Origin: Paracoccus mutanolyticus
GTDB taxonomy: Bacteria > Pseudomonadota > Alphaproteobacteria > Rhodobacterales > Rhodobacteraceae
Direction: 5' to 3'
Assembly (NCBI RefSeq): GCF_003285265.1
Contig: NZ_CP030239.1
Location: 186,001 to 250,000, forward strand
DNA length: 64,000 nucleotides
Numbering within the stretch: position 1 is the stretch's first letter; the number at the start of each line of letters is the position of its first letter. The notes beneath the pieces are model-generated. The model worked only from the letters and a program-made list of their open reading frames with translations. It did no database searches and was not told the origin of the DNA. The position numbers and the translations under genes are program-made. This document shows, in pieces, positions 1 to 9,790 of the stretch.

Positions 1-54
1 AAGAACATCCGCCCTGAAGTGACGGCGCGGGTGCGGGCCGAGGGGCTGTCGTGA
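1..54 (+). CDS. C-terminal tail of an unidentified protein
   Basis: An open frame enters the window at base 1 and stops with TGA at 52-54, encoding 17 residues ending VRAEGLS. It lies just upstream of the DUF2840-traF pair, where ICEs of this type often carry a parA-like gene, but the residues seen do not let me assign a family. Only the very end is present. Confidence 0.3.
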   Translation, partial: KNIRPEVTARVRAEGLS

Positions 55-382
55 CTGGTACGCCGGTTCCGGCGCAGCCGGGGAAGCCTCTCGGCGATCA
101 GCTGGGCTATCCCAGCGCGAGACCTGACGCCGACGGCCGACCGCCCGCGCCCACATCGCCACCGTGCTGGCCGGCATCCGCAACAGCCACGCCGCACCGC
201 CGGCCAGAAGGCGGCATCCTGCGCCCAGCCGATCTGATGGCTGATCAGGCTGGCGATGGACGGCCAGCGCGCGATGGCGCTGCAGCGGACCTCGCCCGGC
301 AGCTTCGACATCGCGACGGCTTCACGGGCGGGATCAAGATCGCCGCGATCGGAAGCGCGGCTCCACCGCCGCGGCATGCTGC
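55..382. other. Unrecognised sequence before DUF2840
   Basis: High-G+C sequence between the tail of the first frame and the DUF2840 gene. Short open frames exist on both strands, but none gives a protein I recognise and they overlap each other. No repeat or RNA gene was seen. Confidence 0.5.
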
Positions 383-896
383 GTGACCTGCTTGCGCGCG
401 AGTCTGGCAACCTACAAGGGGAGGCCGTCCGCTGCCGGACGGGCCTGTGGCGCTCTCACCACATTGGTCGAGCTGACTTTCGAGAAACGCCGCATCGAGC
501 ATTGGATCAGGTTCGGCCAAGAGCGTGAACGCAGATCATGGACCGCCTCCGCGCGTCGTTGCTTTCGGCCCGGCTCGGTGTTCGCCTTCGTCCGATGGGC
601 GAGCGGCGTCTATGGCACGGTCGTTTCCCGCATCGACATTGTGCGGGCCATCGGCCGGGGCGAGTCGTTCCAGACATTACCCTTCGTCCGACCCGGCGGC
701 GAAATCCTGTTACGTCTCGACGGTTGGCCCAAGGTGCAGCGTGCGCTTGCCGCCATCGACGCAGTGGAATCGCTCGGCCTCGATCCGGCCGACGCCGATC
801 CCGAGCAATGGCGGCATCGTCCCTCTCTGGATGAACGCGGCGGAGCGCCGCGCCTTATACCGCCAAGCGCCATCAGCCATGAGCTCAGCGCCTTGA
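383..896 (+). pseudogene. DUF2840 domain protein of the ICE transfer module, frameshifted
   Basis: The recognisable DUF2840 region starts near base 455 with LVELTFEKRRIEHWIRFG and continues through GSVFAFVRW, TVVSRIDIVRA, TLPFVRPGGEILLRLDGWP and AIDAVESLGLDPADA. DUF2840 proteins have no proven function but sit directly upstream of traF in alphaproteobacterial trb-type ICEs, exactly as here. Between about 535 and 572 the frame shifts twice and returns, scrambling roughly a dozen residues. The likely natural stop is in another frame at 896, so the apparent fusion with the next gene comes from a frameshift. The true start is uncertain because the first 24 residues do not look like the family. 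Confidence 0.75.
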
Positions 897-905
897 GCTC
901 GCCCC

Positions 906-1442
906 ATGACGCGTCGACGGCGATGGTGACGGCGGCGGCCACGCGGCGTTCGCCATCGCCGGTCGTTGGCCGCGCGAACCTCATCTGGAACGCTACGGCC
1001 AGCGCACCCATCGGCTTCTACACTGTCGAGCCGGCCGACGCGCTCGACGTGCCCGAGCTGGTCGCCGTCATGCCGCCCGAACCGCTCGCCGCCTTCATGG
1101 CCGAGCGCGGCTATATCGCGCGCGGCGTCCCGCTGTTGAAGCGCGTCTTGGGGCTACCGGGACAGCGGGTTTGCCGCACCGGCCGCACGATCACGGTGAA
1201 CGGGATCGAGATGGGCGAGGCGCTGGAGCGCGACAGCCTCGGCCGCGATCTGCCCGTCTGGCAGGGCTGCCGCGTCATCGCCGACGACCAGCTTTTCCTC
1301 ATGAATTGGGAAGTCCGCGACAGCCTCGACGGCCGCTACTTCGGCTCACCCCCGCACTTCGGCGGTGATCGGCCGAGCGGTCCCGCTGGTGACCGACGAG
1401 GACGGCGATGGCCGCTTGGCCTGGCGCGCGCCGATGCGGTGA
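906..1442 (+). pseudogene. traF: TraF, S26-family conjugation signal peptidase, frameshifted
   Basis: TraF processes the TrbC pilin and belongs to the S26 signal peptidase family. The sequence shows NATASAPIGFY (the catalytic Ser region), a hydrophobic stretch with VAVMPPEPLA, RGVPLLKRVLGLPGQRVCR (the Lys region), then LPVWQGCRVIADDQLFLMN and DSLDGRYFG, the family core in order. The ATG at 906 follows the DUF2840 stop closely. Two one-base shifts are visible: near 925, just after the start, and near 1350, where the C-terminus SAVIGRAVPLVTDEDGDGR moves to the frame stopping at 1442. Length and order are otherwise normal for ICE traF. Confidence 0.85.
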
Positions 1443-1815
1443 GGCGGTCCCTCGATGCTCAGAAGGCATTTAGTCCTGTCATCCAACGCCTGAAAGGTCG
1501 TTCAGAACCGACTGATTGCGATATCATCAATCCCCGTCCGGCTATTCCGGACGGGGTTCTGCGCTTAACATATCGGCCATCATGATGGGGCGAGGAGCCC
1601 TGCGCAGGAGGGGGAATGCCCCGCCATCCCATCGCCTGCGGCGACGATGCGCCGGAAGTCGGCGCGGCTGGACGCATTCCGGGGAACGCGCCGGCGCGGT
1701 CGCCTATGGCATCCTCTACCTCGCCCTGCGCCGATCCGCGCCCGCGCTTAGGCCCCTGCAGGATTCCCAGCTCAACAACAGCCTTCACGGCGAATAACCA
1801 GCAGAGAGGACTACA
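1443..1815. other. Non-coding spacer between traF and the transglycosylase
   Basis: About 370 bp with no recognisable gene. In related ICEs these two genes are usually adjacent, so a spacer is unexpected. It contains the hairpin listed separately. A purine-rich GAGAGGACT 7-8 bases before 1816 is a plausible ribosome-binding region for the next gene. Confidence 0.5.
1532..1556 (+). terminator. Perfect 10-bp GC-rich hairpin after traF
   Basis: CCCCGTCCGG and CCGGACGGGG form a perfect 10-bp stem around a 5-base loop CTATT. The flank TTCT after it is only weakly T-rich, so it may be a weak intrinsic terminator or another RNA structure. It would break transcription between traF and the downstream transfer genes. 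Confidence 0.55.
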
Positions 1816-2331
1816 ATGAAGACCGTCAAGACACGTTTGGCCGCCCTGGCCATTCTCATGGGCCTCGCAGCACCCGCGCTTTTTCCGGCCTGTTCATTTC
1901 ACATCACCACGTTGCCGTCGCGCAATCCGCGGCCGGTCGAGCGCCCGGCCGCCGCCCATACCTATGCGGCGCACATCGCCGAGGCATCGCAGCGTTTCGG
2001 CATCCCCGAGCACTGGATTCGCGCCGTGCTGCGCGCCGAAAGCGCGGGCGACGTGCGCGCGGTTTCCTCGGCCGGGGCGATGGGATTGATGCAGGTGATG
2101 CCCGACACATGGGCGGGCCTGCGCGTGCGCCATGGCCTCGGCCGCGATCCCTACGACCCGCGCGACAACATCCTCGCAGGCACGGCCTATCTGCGCGAGA
2201 TGTTCGACCGCTACGGCAATGTCGGCGCGATGCTGGCGGCCTATAACGCCGGCCCCGGCCGCTATTACGAGCACCGCGCGACGGCTCATCCGCTTCCGGC
2301 CGAGACACGCGCCTACGTCGCCGCGCTGTCA
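1816..2331 (+). pseudogene. Lytic transglycosylase (SLT, VirB1-like) of the transfer system
   Basis: A peptidoglycan-cutting enzyme that opens the wall for the conjugation apparatus. It starts with a hydrophobic export signal (AALAILMGLAAPAL) and a Cys at residue 26 that may be lipidated. The SLT catalytic Glu is residue 75 in LRAESAGD, followed by SSAGAMGLMQVMPDTW and the conserved AAYNAGPGRY. Family similarity ends near residue 171 (AYVAAL). The frame stays open to 2697, but those residues are translation of unrelated DNA, including antisense altronate dehydratase sequence, so the C-terminus is foreign. The DUF736 gene usually found next is absent. Confidence 0.8.
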
Positions 2332-2384
2332 CTGTCCTGCTCGGCGAGCGACCGGTCGGCTGCGCCGCGTTCTTCCACCGCTGG

Positions 2385-2594
2385 TTGCCGCGAGTCGAGA
2401 AGATCTTCAGGGACGGGCCAACGGCGCATCGCTTCGTCCGGCGTCACCCGTCCCCACGCCTCGCCGTCCAGGATCGTGCCGCAATTGATGTCCATGTCAT
2501 CGGCCATGTGGCGATACATGGGGCTGTTCGTCGCCAGCTTGACCGTGGGCACGGGCTTCGATCCAAAGACGCTGCCCCGCCCGGTTTCGCATCC
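2385..2594 (-). pseudogene. UxaA/altronate dehydratase-like C-terminal fragment
   Basis: Seventy residues on the minus strand read GCETGRGSVFGSKPVP, then VKLATNSPMYRHMADDMDIN and CGTILDGE. This resembles the C-terminal region of UxaA-family sugar-acid dehydratases. It has no start or neighbouring family sequence and lies antisense to the transfer genes where DUF736 would be expected. Confidence 0.55.
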
Positions 2595-2758
2595 TGTCGA
2601 CCGCTGGCGTGTCATGGAGGGCGCGGGGGGTGGCGGCAGGCCCCGGCCGGAAGATGGCAGGTCGCAGCGCGCACGGTGCGGCTCGGTCGGCGGGTAATTT
2701 GGGGCATGGCTGCGGCCTTCACGCACATGACGCCGCGCGCACCGTGCGCCTGCGACAT

Positions 2759-2884
2759 CCATTCCTGAATGGCCAGCGCCTGGACTTGCGCGGGATCGGT
2801 GACATCCGCCGCTGCGGTGCAAAGCGACCGCCGGGCGTCGTAATGCTCGGCCGGATCGGTCAGATCGGCGGCGACGACATTCGC
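2759..2884 (-). pseudogene. Possible short-chain dehydrogenase fragment
   Basis: The minus-strand translation contains RANVVAADLTDPAEHYDA and AAADVTDPAQVQAL, resembling the second strand and the NAD-binding D-V-T region of SDR enzymes. Preceding residues (IERATAGLL) faintly resemble the GIGRATA motif. The piece is short and overlaps the presumed relaxase N-terminus on the other strand, so it may be chance. Confidence 0.3.
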
Positions 2885-4080
2885 GCGGCGCTCGCCGCCG
2901 CGAAGAAGGCCGGCGGTGGCGCGCTCGATCCGGCCGCGTGACATCCGGCAATCGCTCCCGCTTCGGGCGCGGCCAGCGCGCCAGCGTCCAGGCATGTCTG
3001 ATCAGAAACCGCACACGCGGCGCTGTCTTCAAGGCGCGCGTGGCGCGCAGCTTGGATGGTCAGCGCCGGTCGGATGGCATCCGATATCCGCCGTGACGGC
3101 GTGACCCGAGATGGCGAGAAGGCACGGCTGTTCGGCGACCGAGGACCGCGCCGATGGCGACGCCTTCCTTGATCGCGGCAAGGACGACCGCCATCAATTC
3201 AGATTCATCGTCTCGCCCGAGGACGGCGCGGAGCTGTCGGACCTCACGGCCTATACCCGCGATTTCATGAAGCAGGTGGAAGCCGACCTCGGCACGAAAC
3301 TCGATTGGGTGGCCGTCAACCACTACAACACCGGCCATCCCCATGTGCATCTGATCGTGCGCGGTGTTCGCGACGATGGGCAGGACCTCGCGATCAGCTC
3401 GGGCCAGAACAACGGAGGGGATCGGGACCGGGCGCGCGATCTCATCACCCAGGAGCGGCGGACCGCGCAGCCGATCTCGACATTCACCGTGCGCTGAGGC
3501 GCAGATCGAGGCGGACGCTGGACCAGCTCACGGGCGACATCCGCAATGCGGGAAAATCCGGCGGCTACACTCGCGTACAGTTCGGTTCCTGCCTGCGTCG
3601 GGCGGCTGCGCACCCTCGAATCCGCGGTGTCGCCAGCCAGATCGGCCATTCGCAGGGTCCCTCGTGCCCAGGCCGAGACGGTCTTGCGGATCGGCGAGCG
3701 CGGCGACATCATCAAGCGCATGCACCGTGCCCTGATCGCGCGCGGCATCGACGCAGCTCGGCCGCTAGGTATCGCCGGCGAAAGCACGCGTTCCGTCAAC
3801 GGCACGCACGGACGAGCGCGGACTTGCGACGAGTTCAAGGGCACGGCCTATGCCGTCGTCGATCGCATCGACGGACCATCCACCACCAGCGCATTTCTAC
3901 ATGGGTGACAGCCCGCCCGGTCTTGATCGGCAAAATCTCGACCATGTAATTCGAGAGAGCATTGACCTCGGCTCGCTGGCGCGCGGATCTTGATGGTGCG
4001 CAGTTGGGGGCCTCGGGCGCGACCTTGCGCGACCGCCAGGCCATCCCCGCGAGCCGGGTCCCGGACGCGGCTTCGGCGCC

Positions 4081-4140
4081 GACGGCAAGTCGGTCTATGA
4101 AGAAGGCATCCAGATCCCGATCATGAAGTTCGCGGAGCGG
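4081..4140 (+). pseudogene. Hydantoinase B-like fragment inside the relaxase
   Basis: Twenty residues DGKSVYEEGIQIPIMKF plus flank resemble the conserved D-x-F-EEG-IQIP-MKL segment of HyuB/N-methylhydantoinase B. It replaces part of the relaxase C-terminal domain, with relaxase-like sequence on both sides. It is too short to be certain. Confidence 0.45.
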
Positions 4141-4348
4141 CAAGGCGGCGCGTCGACTTCGATCGCCGGCAATTGAAGACGCTGCGCAGGCGCGAACTCG
4201 GCGGATCGCCGAACCGAGCTCGCGGCAAACCGCACCGTCCTTGCTGCCGAGCGCACCTATGCGGCCGGGTCTCGACAGCGCTTCGGCGCTCGCCTCAGGC
4301 CGCTTCGCCATGATCACGAGGGATCGGCATCCAGCTCATGCCCTGGTC

Positions 4349-4420
4349 GCCCTCGGCTTCGTGCTGCTGATCCGTTCGGCCAATGTCGTGAACTTCGCCC
4401 AGGGCGAGTTCTCGATTGGG
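4349..4420 (+). pseudogene. LivH-type branched-chain amino acid permease fragment
   Basis: The residues ALGFVLLIRSANVVNFAQGE match the signature of LivH permeases (LG-VL-R-A-VVNFAQGE). Relaxase-like sequence precedes it and the end of the relaxase, TGLGL, seems to follow. Confidence 0.55.
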
Positions 4421-4452
4421 CTGGGCGCACCGGCCTCGGCCTGCCCTATCTG

Positions 4453-6405
4453 AAAGGAATCAACCCCAAAAAACACCAACATCCTCAGGGGAAAGAAAAG
4501 CCGTAGTCTTCACCATCGTTCTGGTGATGACTTGGGCTGCGACGCAATGGGTTGCCTTCCGCCTCGGCTACCGGCCCCAGCTTGGAGCGCCATGGTTCGA
4601 GTTGGCCGGCTGGCCGATCATTATCCGCCGGCCTCTTCATGTGGGGCATGTACAAGAAGCATGCGCCGCCGATCTGCCAACGTCGCGATCATCGCGGCCT
4701 CGGACGCATCATCGCCATCGCGGCGCCCTCGGCTGAGTTGCGCGCGCGCGAGGCGAGATCGTCGCGACAAATCGGCTCGGCTGCCGATGGAAGAAGCCCG
4801 AGATGAACTGCGGCCGGCCTGCTCGATCCCGATGGTGTCGTGCTCGGCCGATACGACCGGGACTATCTGCGCCATGATGGCCCCGAGCATGTCCTATGCT
4901 TCGCCCCGACGCGCAGGGCAAAGGCGTCGGGCTGGTGGTGCCGACGCTGCTGACATGGCCCGGCTCGGCCATCGTCCACGACATCAAGGGCGAGAACTGG
5001 CAGCTCACTGCCGGATTCCGGGCGCGACACGGCCGGGTCCTCCTGCTCGATCCGACCAACGCGGCCTCGGCCGCCTACAACCCGCTGCTGGAGGTCCGGC
5101 GCGGGGAATGGGAGGTGCGCGACGTCCAGAACATCGCCGACCTGCTCGTCGACCCCGAAGCGCATCCCTTCGACGCAGAGAAAACCAGCCAGTAGCTTCC
5201 TGGTCGGCGCCATCCTGCATGTCACTCTATGCGGAGCCCGACAAGACCCTCGCCGGCGTGGCCCGATTCCTCTCCGAACTGCAGCCGCCCGGTGGATTCC
5301 ACCCTGGCGCCATGATGGAAATCGCCGCATCCGGAGACGCTGGCCGCCCCCGTCATCGCAGCGCCGCGCGGGAGCTTCGCAACAAATCCGAGAATGAACG
5401 GTCGGGCGTATTGAGCACCGCCATGTCGTTTCTCGGTCTCTACCGCGATCCGGTCGTGGCCGTGGTCACGCGCGCCAGCTGGCGCATAGCCGATCTTGTC
5501 GGCAGCCGCCAGCCCGTCACGCTCTATCTGGTCGTGCCGCCATCCGACATCAACCGCACCAAGCCGCTCATCCGCCTGATCCTCAACCAGATCGGCAGGC
5601 GGTTGACGGAGGAACTGACCACTTCGGCCAAGCGCCATCGGCTGCTGTTGATGCTGGACGAGTTTCCGGCGCTCGGTCGTCTGGATTTTTTCGAGTCCGC
5701 CTTGGCCTTCATGGCGGGCTACGGAATCAAAGGCTTCCTGATCGCGCAGAGCCTCAACCAGATCGAGCGCGCCTATGGCCCGAACAACGCGATCCTCGAC
5801 AACTGCCACGTCCGCGTCAGCTTCGCCACGAACGACGAAAGGACGGCCAAGCGGGTGAGCGACGCACTCGGCACCGCGACCGAGCTGCGCGACTCCACCA
5901 ACTACGCCGGGCACAGATTGGCCCCGTGGTTAGGTCACTTGATGGTGTCACGGCAGGAGACTGCCCGGCCGCTGCTCACGCCGGGCGAAATCATGCAGCT
6001 TCCGCCCACCGATGAAATCGTCATGGTGGCGGGCACGCCACCGATCCGCGCGACCAAGGCCCGCTATTTCGAGGACGCGCGGTTTCAGGAACGCATCCTG
6101 ACTCCGCCCGATCTGGTCGCCGCTCCGCTGGCGCCCAGCCCGACGACTGGACCCGCTTCCGCTCCCGGCGCGGCCGGAAGCCGCCGTGGATGAGGACAGC
6201 CCCACGACGGATGACGAGGATTCGACCGAATCCGAACGCCGCTTGCAGCCAGAATCAGCCGGGTGAAGCCGGTGGAGAAGAACAAGCACAAAGTCGAGAA
6301 CAACTTTGAGACCGCCCCGCCCATGAGTCGACGAGGAGGTGTCCAGACCGGCGGATGACCGGAAGGTCCAGGGGATTGACCAACAATCATGGATCACCGA
6401 GACGA
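4453..6405 (+). pseudogene. traG: TraG/VirD4 coupling protein, multiple frameshifts
   Basis: This ATPase links the relaxosome to the mating channel. The N-terminus VFTIVLVMTWAATQWVAF is a membrane segment, followed by LGAPWFELAGWP. The nucleotide-binding region GKGVGLVVPTLLTWPGSAIV is at about 4920-4975, but a missing base inside the Walker A (PTR-SGKG) breaks the frame. Walker B LLLMLDEFPALG is near 5640-5675, and ERTAKRVSDALGTATELR and ETARPLLTPGEIMQLPP follow. The C-terminus continues in other frames through DEDSTESERR to KVQGIDQQ near 6390. At least six shifts occur over a roughly normal length of 650 residues. The start codon is unclear. Confidence 0.85.
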
Positions 6406-6409
6406 GCAG

Positions 6410-7164
6410 TGCTGGCCCTATAGGGCCATGATGCAACGCCAGAAGCATCGGCACATCCTCTCGAGCAGCGCATATGGGACGATTACAGTTTTTGCCCCAT
6501 GTCCGACCACGGCGCGCTGATCAAGTGGTTCTGCACATCCGGCAAGGACCTTCGCCGAGTCTATCTGGGCGACCGCGAGTTGATCGTCGCCAAGCGCGAC
6601 GACCTGGTCGACCGCCGCATGCGCGGCTAGAGCGTGATGCCGGCATCGCCGTCGAGAGCCTGGCGAGCCTATCTGGCGGGGCACGCCATGCCAGCCGGAC
6701 TGCCGAAAAGTTCATGCACGCGCACGCCCGCGCCGTAGATTCCTGCGAGGCCACCCATGCAAGCTGAGCAAGCTGAACTGGCACGCGATAACCGGCGCTG
6801 TAACGGCAGCGGACGAATAGATCGTCGGCGGAGTGCGTGCATTACAGACCGAGCTCCGGAACCTGTTTTTCGCGGCGATGGGCGACGACCCGACCACTTA
6901 CTGTGCATCGCAGGCCCGCACCAACCATGACTATAACCACCCAGCCAGTTACATCACTTACATTAAGCTGCACCACAAGTGCGGCTCCGAGTAAAGATCC
7001 AATCGTTCCACATGGCTTCGCCGATCTCGACCAGGCAGAACCGCGCATAGGCGGTCGCCGGATCGCTATCGTCGGCCCCATTTCATTCGGCGAGGCCAGC
7101 ATGTCCCCGGCGGCAGTGCCGCCGAAAGAGGATCATGAGTATGCCGGCGCAGCGCTTGGCCGAA
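6410..7164. other. Unrecognised mosaic after traG
   Basis: In related ICEs only a small CopG-type gene separates traG from trbB. Here about 750 bp carry no gene I can name. A plus-strand stretch near 6500-6630 reads GALIKWFCTSGKDLRRVYL and LIVAKRDDLVDRRMRG before a stop and looks protein-like. A minus-strand stretch near 6850-7010 has a hydrophobic segment (SDVTGWVVIVMVGAGL) resembling a transporter helix. Neither is assigned. Confidence 0.4.
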
Positions 7165-7330
7165 TTGCCCAACGGCAAGTTTGACATGAACTCCGGTCCC
7201 GCCGCACCGCTGAACAACCCCGTCCTGACCGATGGCTGGGTCGAAGCCGGCAAGGTCCGGCGCCGTGAGATGGCCGAGGCGTTCCGTCGCTATACGCAGG
7301 CGTTGCTGTATTTCCTGCAAAACGACGCCT
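7165..7330 (+). pseudogene. FAD-dependent oxidoreductase fragment
   Basis: LPNGKFDMNSGPAAPLNNPV followed by REMAEAFRRYTQALLYFLQ resembles the region of FAD-dependent oxidoreductases (PF12831 type) that reads K-FD-N-GP and later YQ-LLYFL-ND-V. Only about 55 residues are present, with no FAD-binding motif. Confidence 0.45.
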
Positions 7331-7667
7331 CGGTGTGCCGCGCAGCACGTGCGGCTTGGCGCACCGTCCTCGCCGCCGGCGACAGTTGCACACCGACAGG
7401 GCAGCGCCTGCCGCGCATCGGCCAGCACCTCGCGCAGCCTTTCCATGGTAGGCGATGCCGGCTCCATGGGGCTTGCCGGCAGGAGCAAGGCCGACACCGG
7501 CACCGGCTCGCCTTGGTGCGCGCCTACCGCGCCCGATGGGCAGAGCGTCCTCCCGGGATGGTTGGGTGCCCATCGTCCAGTTGGCCGACAGCTGGATCGC
7601 CCGCCGACGAACACGACGCCGATCACCAGGGCCACGCCGGGGCTGCAGGAAGCTCGAAGCCGCCAGC
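7331..7667. other. Unrecognised stretch
   Basis: No assignable gene. Minus-strand frames contain MERLREVLADARQALP and similar protein-like runs, but I could not match them to a family. Confidence 0.4.
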
Positions 7668-7799
7668 GCCCGGGTTGAGTCGCTTCAGCTTTTCCGGCCA
7701 ATCGCCAGCCGGTGCCGCATCGGTCTTGGTCAAGACACGATCGGCAAAGGCGATCTGGCGAAGGCTTTCGGGGTGGCTGTCCAACACCGCGCCAATCCC
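7668..7799 (-). pseudogene. CobW/G3E GTPase fragment
   Basis: The residues VLDSHPESLRQIAFADRVLT and KTDAAP, then KLKRLNPGA, match the HPE--RQ-A-AD---L-KTD (G4-type NKxD/TKTD) region of CobW-family metal-chaperone GTPases. The P-loop part is not present nearby. Confidence 0.6.
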
Positions 7800-7964
7800 C
7801 TCGACCTCGATCACCATGCACAGCAGAAGCATCGCGCCGCCGATCAGGTAGATCGTCGAGGCAGCGGCTGGGAGCATAACCCCGGCATCAAGGACAAGGA
7901 CATCTTCTGCAACAACGACAGCCTGATCGCGAACGTGCCCGCAGTTCGCCGGTTGACCTCCTGA

Positions 7965-8225
7965 ATCGCGATGTCGCCACCGACCGATCACGGCTGCGCG
8001 ATCAGCAACACGCCGAGAAAGCCGAGGGCGACGCCGACCGCCTTTGTCGCCGAGATGCGTTCCTCGCGCAGGAAAAGGAAGCGCAGACGAGGTGAAGAGC
8101 GGCATCGCCCCGCTCAGCATCCCGTCGATGCTCGATCGGCAGCGAGCCCAGTATCTCCAGGCGAAGGGAAATAGTAAAGCGCGATCGCCACCAGCGCCAT
8201 GACAGCGAAACGACGCACATGACGG
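7965..8225 (-). pseudogene. EamA/DMT-family transporter fragment
   Basis: Minus-strand frames contain the typical end of one EamA repeat: SSIDGMLSGAMPLFTS, then in another frame LRFLFLREERISATKAVGVA and LGFLGVLLIAQP. The upstream part MRRFAVMALVAIALYYF also fits a first helix of the second repeat. Frameshifts separate the pieces. Confidence 0.55.
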
Positions 8226-8422
8226 GCATAACTCCATCGCAGAACCACCCGAGACCCCGAACAGACAACCGCGGTCCGGAAGTCAGACCACGCGCAGAAG
8301 TATCTGAGCCATCGGATGGCGTCCGCTGTCCATTTCTACGTCAGGCGGAAAAACTTTTATATGTACGAAGGCAAGCCAGAAGGCAAGCCAGAGCGCTTTC
8401 TTCTGGGCTGACATGGCGCGGC

Positions 8423-8622
8423 TTACGTCGCGTCGAGCCGGATATTCTGGCCAGTGATATAGGCCGCGCCTCGGAACTAGGAAGGAAACGTCTGCCCACC
8501 TCGGAGGTGCCGTAACGCTTCAAGGGGATGACGTCGCGGCGCTCCTCGGTCGCGGGAGATGTCGGCCAGCCGGGCAGCACGTTGTTCATGCGGATGTTGT
8601 CGGCCGCATAGGAATCGGCGGG
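8423..8622 (-). pseudogene. Short-chain dehydrogenase C-terminal fragment
   Basis: ADSYAADNIRMNNVLPGW, then RRDVIPLKRYGTSE and, after a frameshift, AYITGQNIRLDAT with a stop at 8423-8425. This is the usual SDR C-terminus (N-V-PG, P--R-G---E-A, YITGQ---DGG-like end). Confidence 0.7.
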
Positions 8623-8828
8623 TCATGGTGGGGCCGGCCCATCATCTGCGCACCGACGAGCAGATCCTGGCATGGTTCGCCCAGGCCGTCGAGGCGATCG
8701 GCACGACCACACCTTGGGTGCTGCAGGACTATCCACTCGCACTCACCTGCCAGCTTTCGGTTCCGGTCATCTCCGCGATCATGGAGGCGCACCCCTCCTG
8801 CGTGATGCTCAAGGCCGGATTGGCGGGC
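8622..8828 (+). pseudogene. DapA-family (dihydrodipicolinate synthase-like) aldolase fragment
   Basis: MVGPAHHLRTDEQILAWFAQ, then WVLQDYPLALTCQLSVPVIS and IMEAHPSCVMLKA. This follows the DHDPS/KDG-aldolase family core, in which the Tyr and Lys regions (L-QDYP and CV-LK) line the active site. Both ends are missing. It abuts the antisense SDR piece directly. Confidence 0.6.
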
Positions 8829-8907
8829 CGTGGCCGGCGCTGTTGACCAGCACGCGATACGTCCCCACGCTCAAGGGGCCGTCGACGAGGCGCGTCAAGT
8901 CGTCATC

Positions 8908-9061
8908 GACGGGGTGGCCTTGAAGCCGCCATAGCACCAGCCGGCGTTCAGATAGAGCCCCTCGACCGGCGTCTTGTCGATGATGGGCGAGCCGTCCATC
9001 GACATGTCCATGATGCCGCCCCAGACCCGCAGCAGCCGCGCCCGGCCGATGGCCGGCATCC
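8908..9061 (-). pseudogene. Sarcosine oxidase beta-like FAD enzyme fragment
   Basis: [40 protein letters not shown] and KATP match the C-terminal part of SoxB/DAO-family oxidases (R-W-G--D-T-D--P-IG, G-GF-A-P). Confidence 0.6.
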
Positions 9062-9334
9062 GTCATCATTCCAGATTTTTTCTACTGCCAAATCGTTAAG
9101 CCTCTGAAAGAGAATACAATCATCGAAACCCAGCCTTTCACGGCCAAGGACCATGGACAGGCATCGATCCCCTAAAACGACAAACGAACCAGTTCCACTC
9201 CCATGAGCTGGCTGTAGAAAACTATCCTTGCCGGAAGGCTTCGCTGAACGTCGCCAGAATGGTGCAGCGCGCGCGCATATCCATCAATTGGGGCGCGCTG
9301 CTTGTCACCGTGGCGTGCTCGGGCTGCGTATCTG

Positions 9335-9790
9335 ATGTTCGCGATCTGTCTTTGACGCCGCAGCAGATTCGCGAGCGCAAGCCGAACTCGGGCTGAAGCT
9401 GTTTGAGCGCCAGCCACGCACGCTGGCCTTGACGGAGGCGGGCCGCAGCTACGTTGCCAATATCCGCCGGGCGTTCGAGTTGATCGCCGAGGCGACCGAA
9501 ATGCTGAAGTCGGAATCCAGGCACCTGACCATCAGCGTCACGCCGACCTTCGCATCACGCTGGCTGATCCCGCGCCTGCCAGATTTGACCGCCAACACAC
9601 CCGGATACAGACCTAACGACCTTGAACGGATCGGCTTTCCAGCTTCCAGCGGATGCGGTCGACATCGCTCGACCGCGATGGGCGGCCACCCTTCGGGGCG
9701 GGCCCAGACGTTACCGGCGCGGCTCATCGAGCAGGTGACTCGCATGCCGCCGCTTCTTCGAAAAGCTCCGGGTCCGCCCTGACGAGGATG
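9335..9790 (+). pseudogene. LysR-family regulator (GcvA-like) fragment
   Basis: After a poorly preserved helix-turn-helix, the frame reads ELGLKLFERQPRTLALTEAG, RSYVANIRRAFELIAEATEM and TISVTPTFASRWLIPRLPDL, the LysR linker and start of the effector domain. From about 9620 the effector domain appears only in other frames (LPADAVDIA, FFEKLRVRPDEDE near 9755). ICEs of this type often carry a LysR gene beside the transfer module. Confidence 0.65.

Larger units (their letters stand above)
2845..4440 (+). pseudogene. Relaxase/mobilisation nuclease (VirD2-like, DUF3363), shredded
   Basis: This protein nicks oriT and leads the strand into the recipient. Pieces of the family appear in order in changing frames: ALAAAKKAGGG near 2880, NRSRFGRGQRASVQA and RNRTRGAVFKARVARSL (about 2955-3060), then ahead of the catalytic histidines FRFIVSPEDGAELSDL, DLGTKLDWVAVNHYNTGH and HPHVHLIVRG with the three-His relaxase motif (about 3200-3365). 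DUF3363 parts IGERGDIIKRMHRALIARG and EFKGTAYAVV follow to about 3900, with remnants LASGRFAMI near 4300. At least five frameshifts occur, and pieces of hydantoinase B and LivH interrupt the C-terminal third. Confidence 0.75.

Noticed and set aside
383..1585. A single 400-residue protein combining DUF2840 and TraF
   Set aside because: The two families are normally separate adjacent genes. Family-conserved stop and start positions are visible in other frames, so the fusion is produced by one-base errors.
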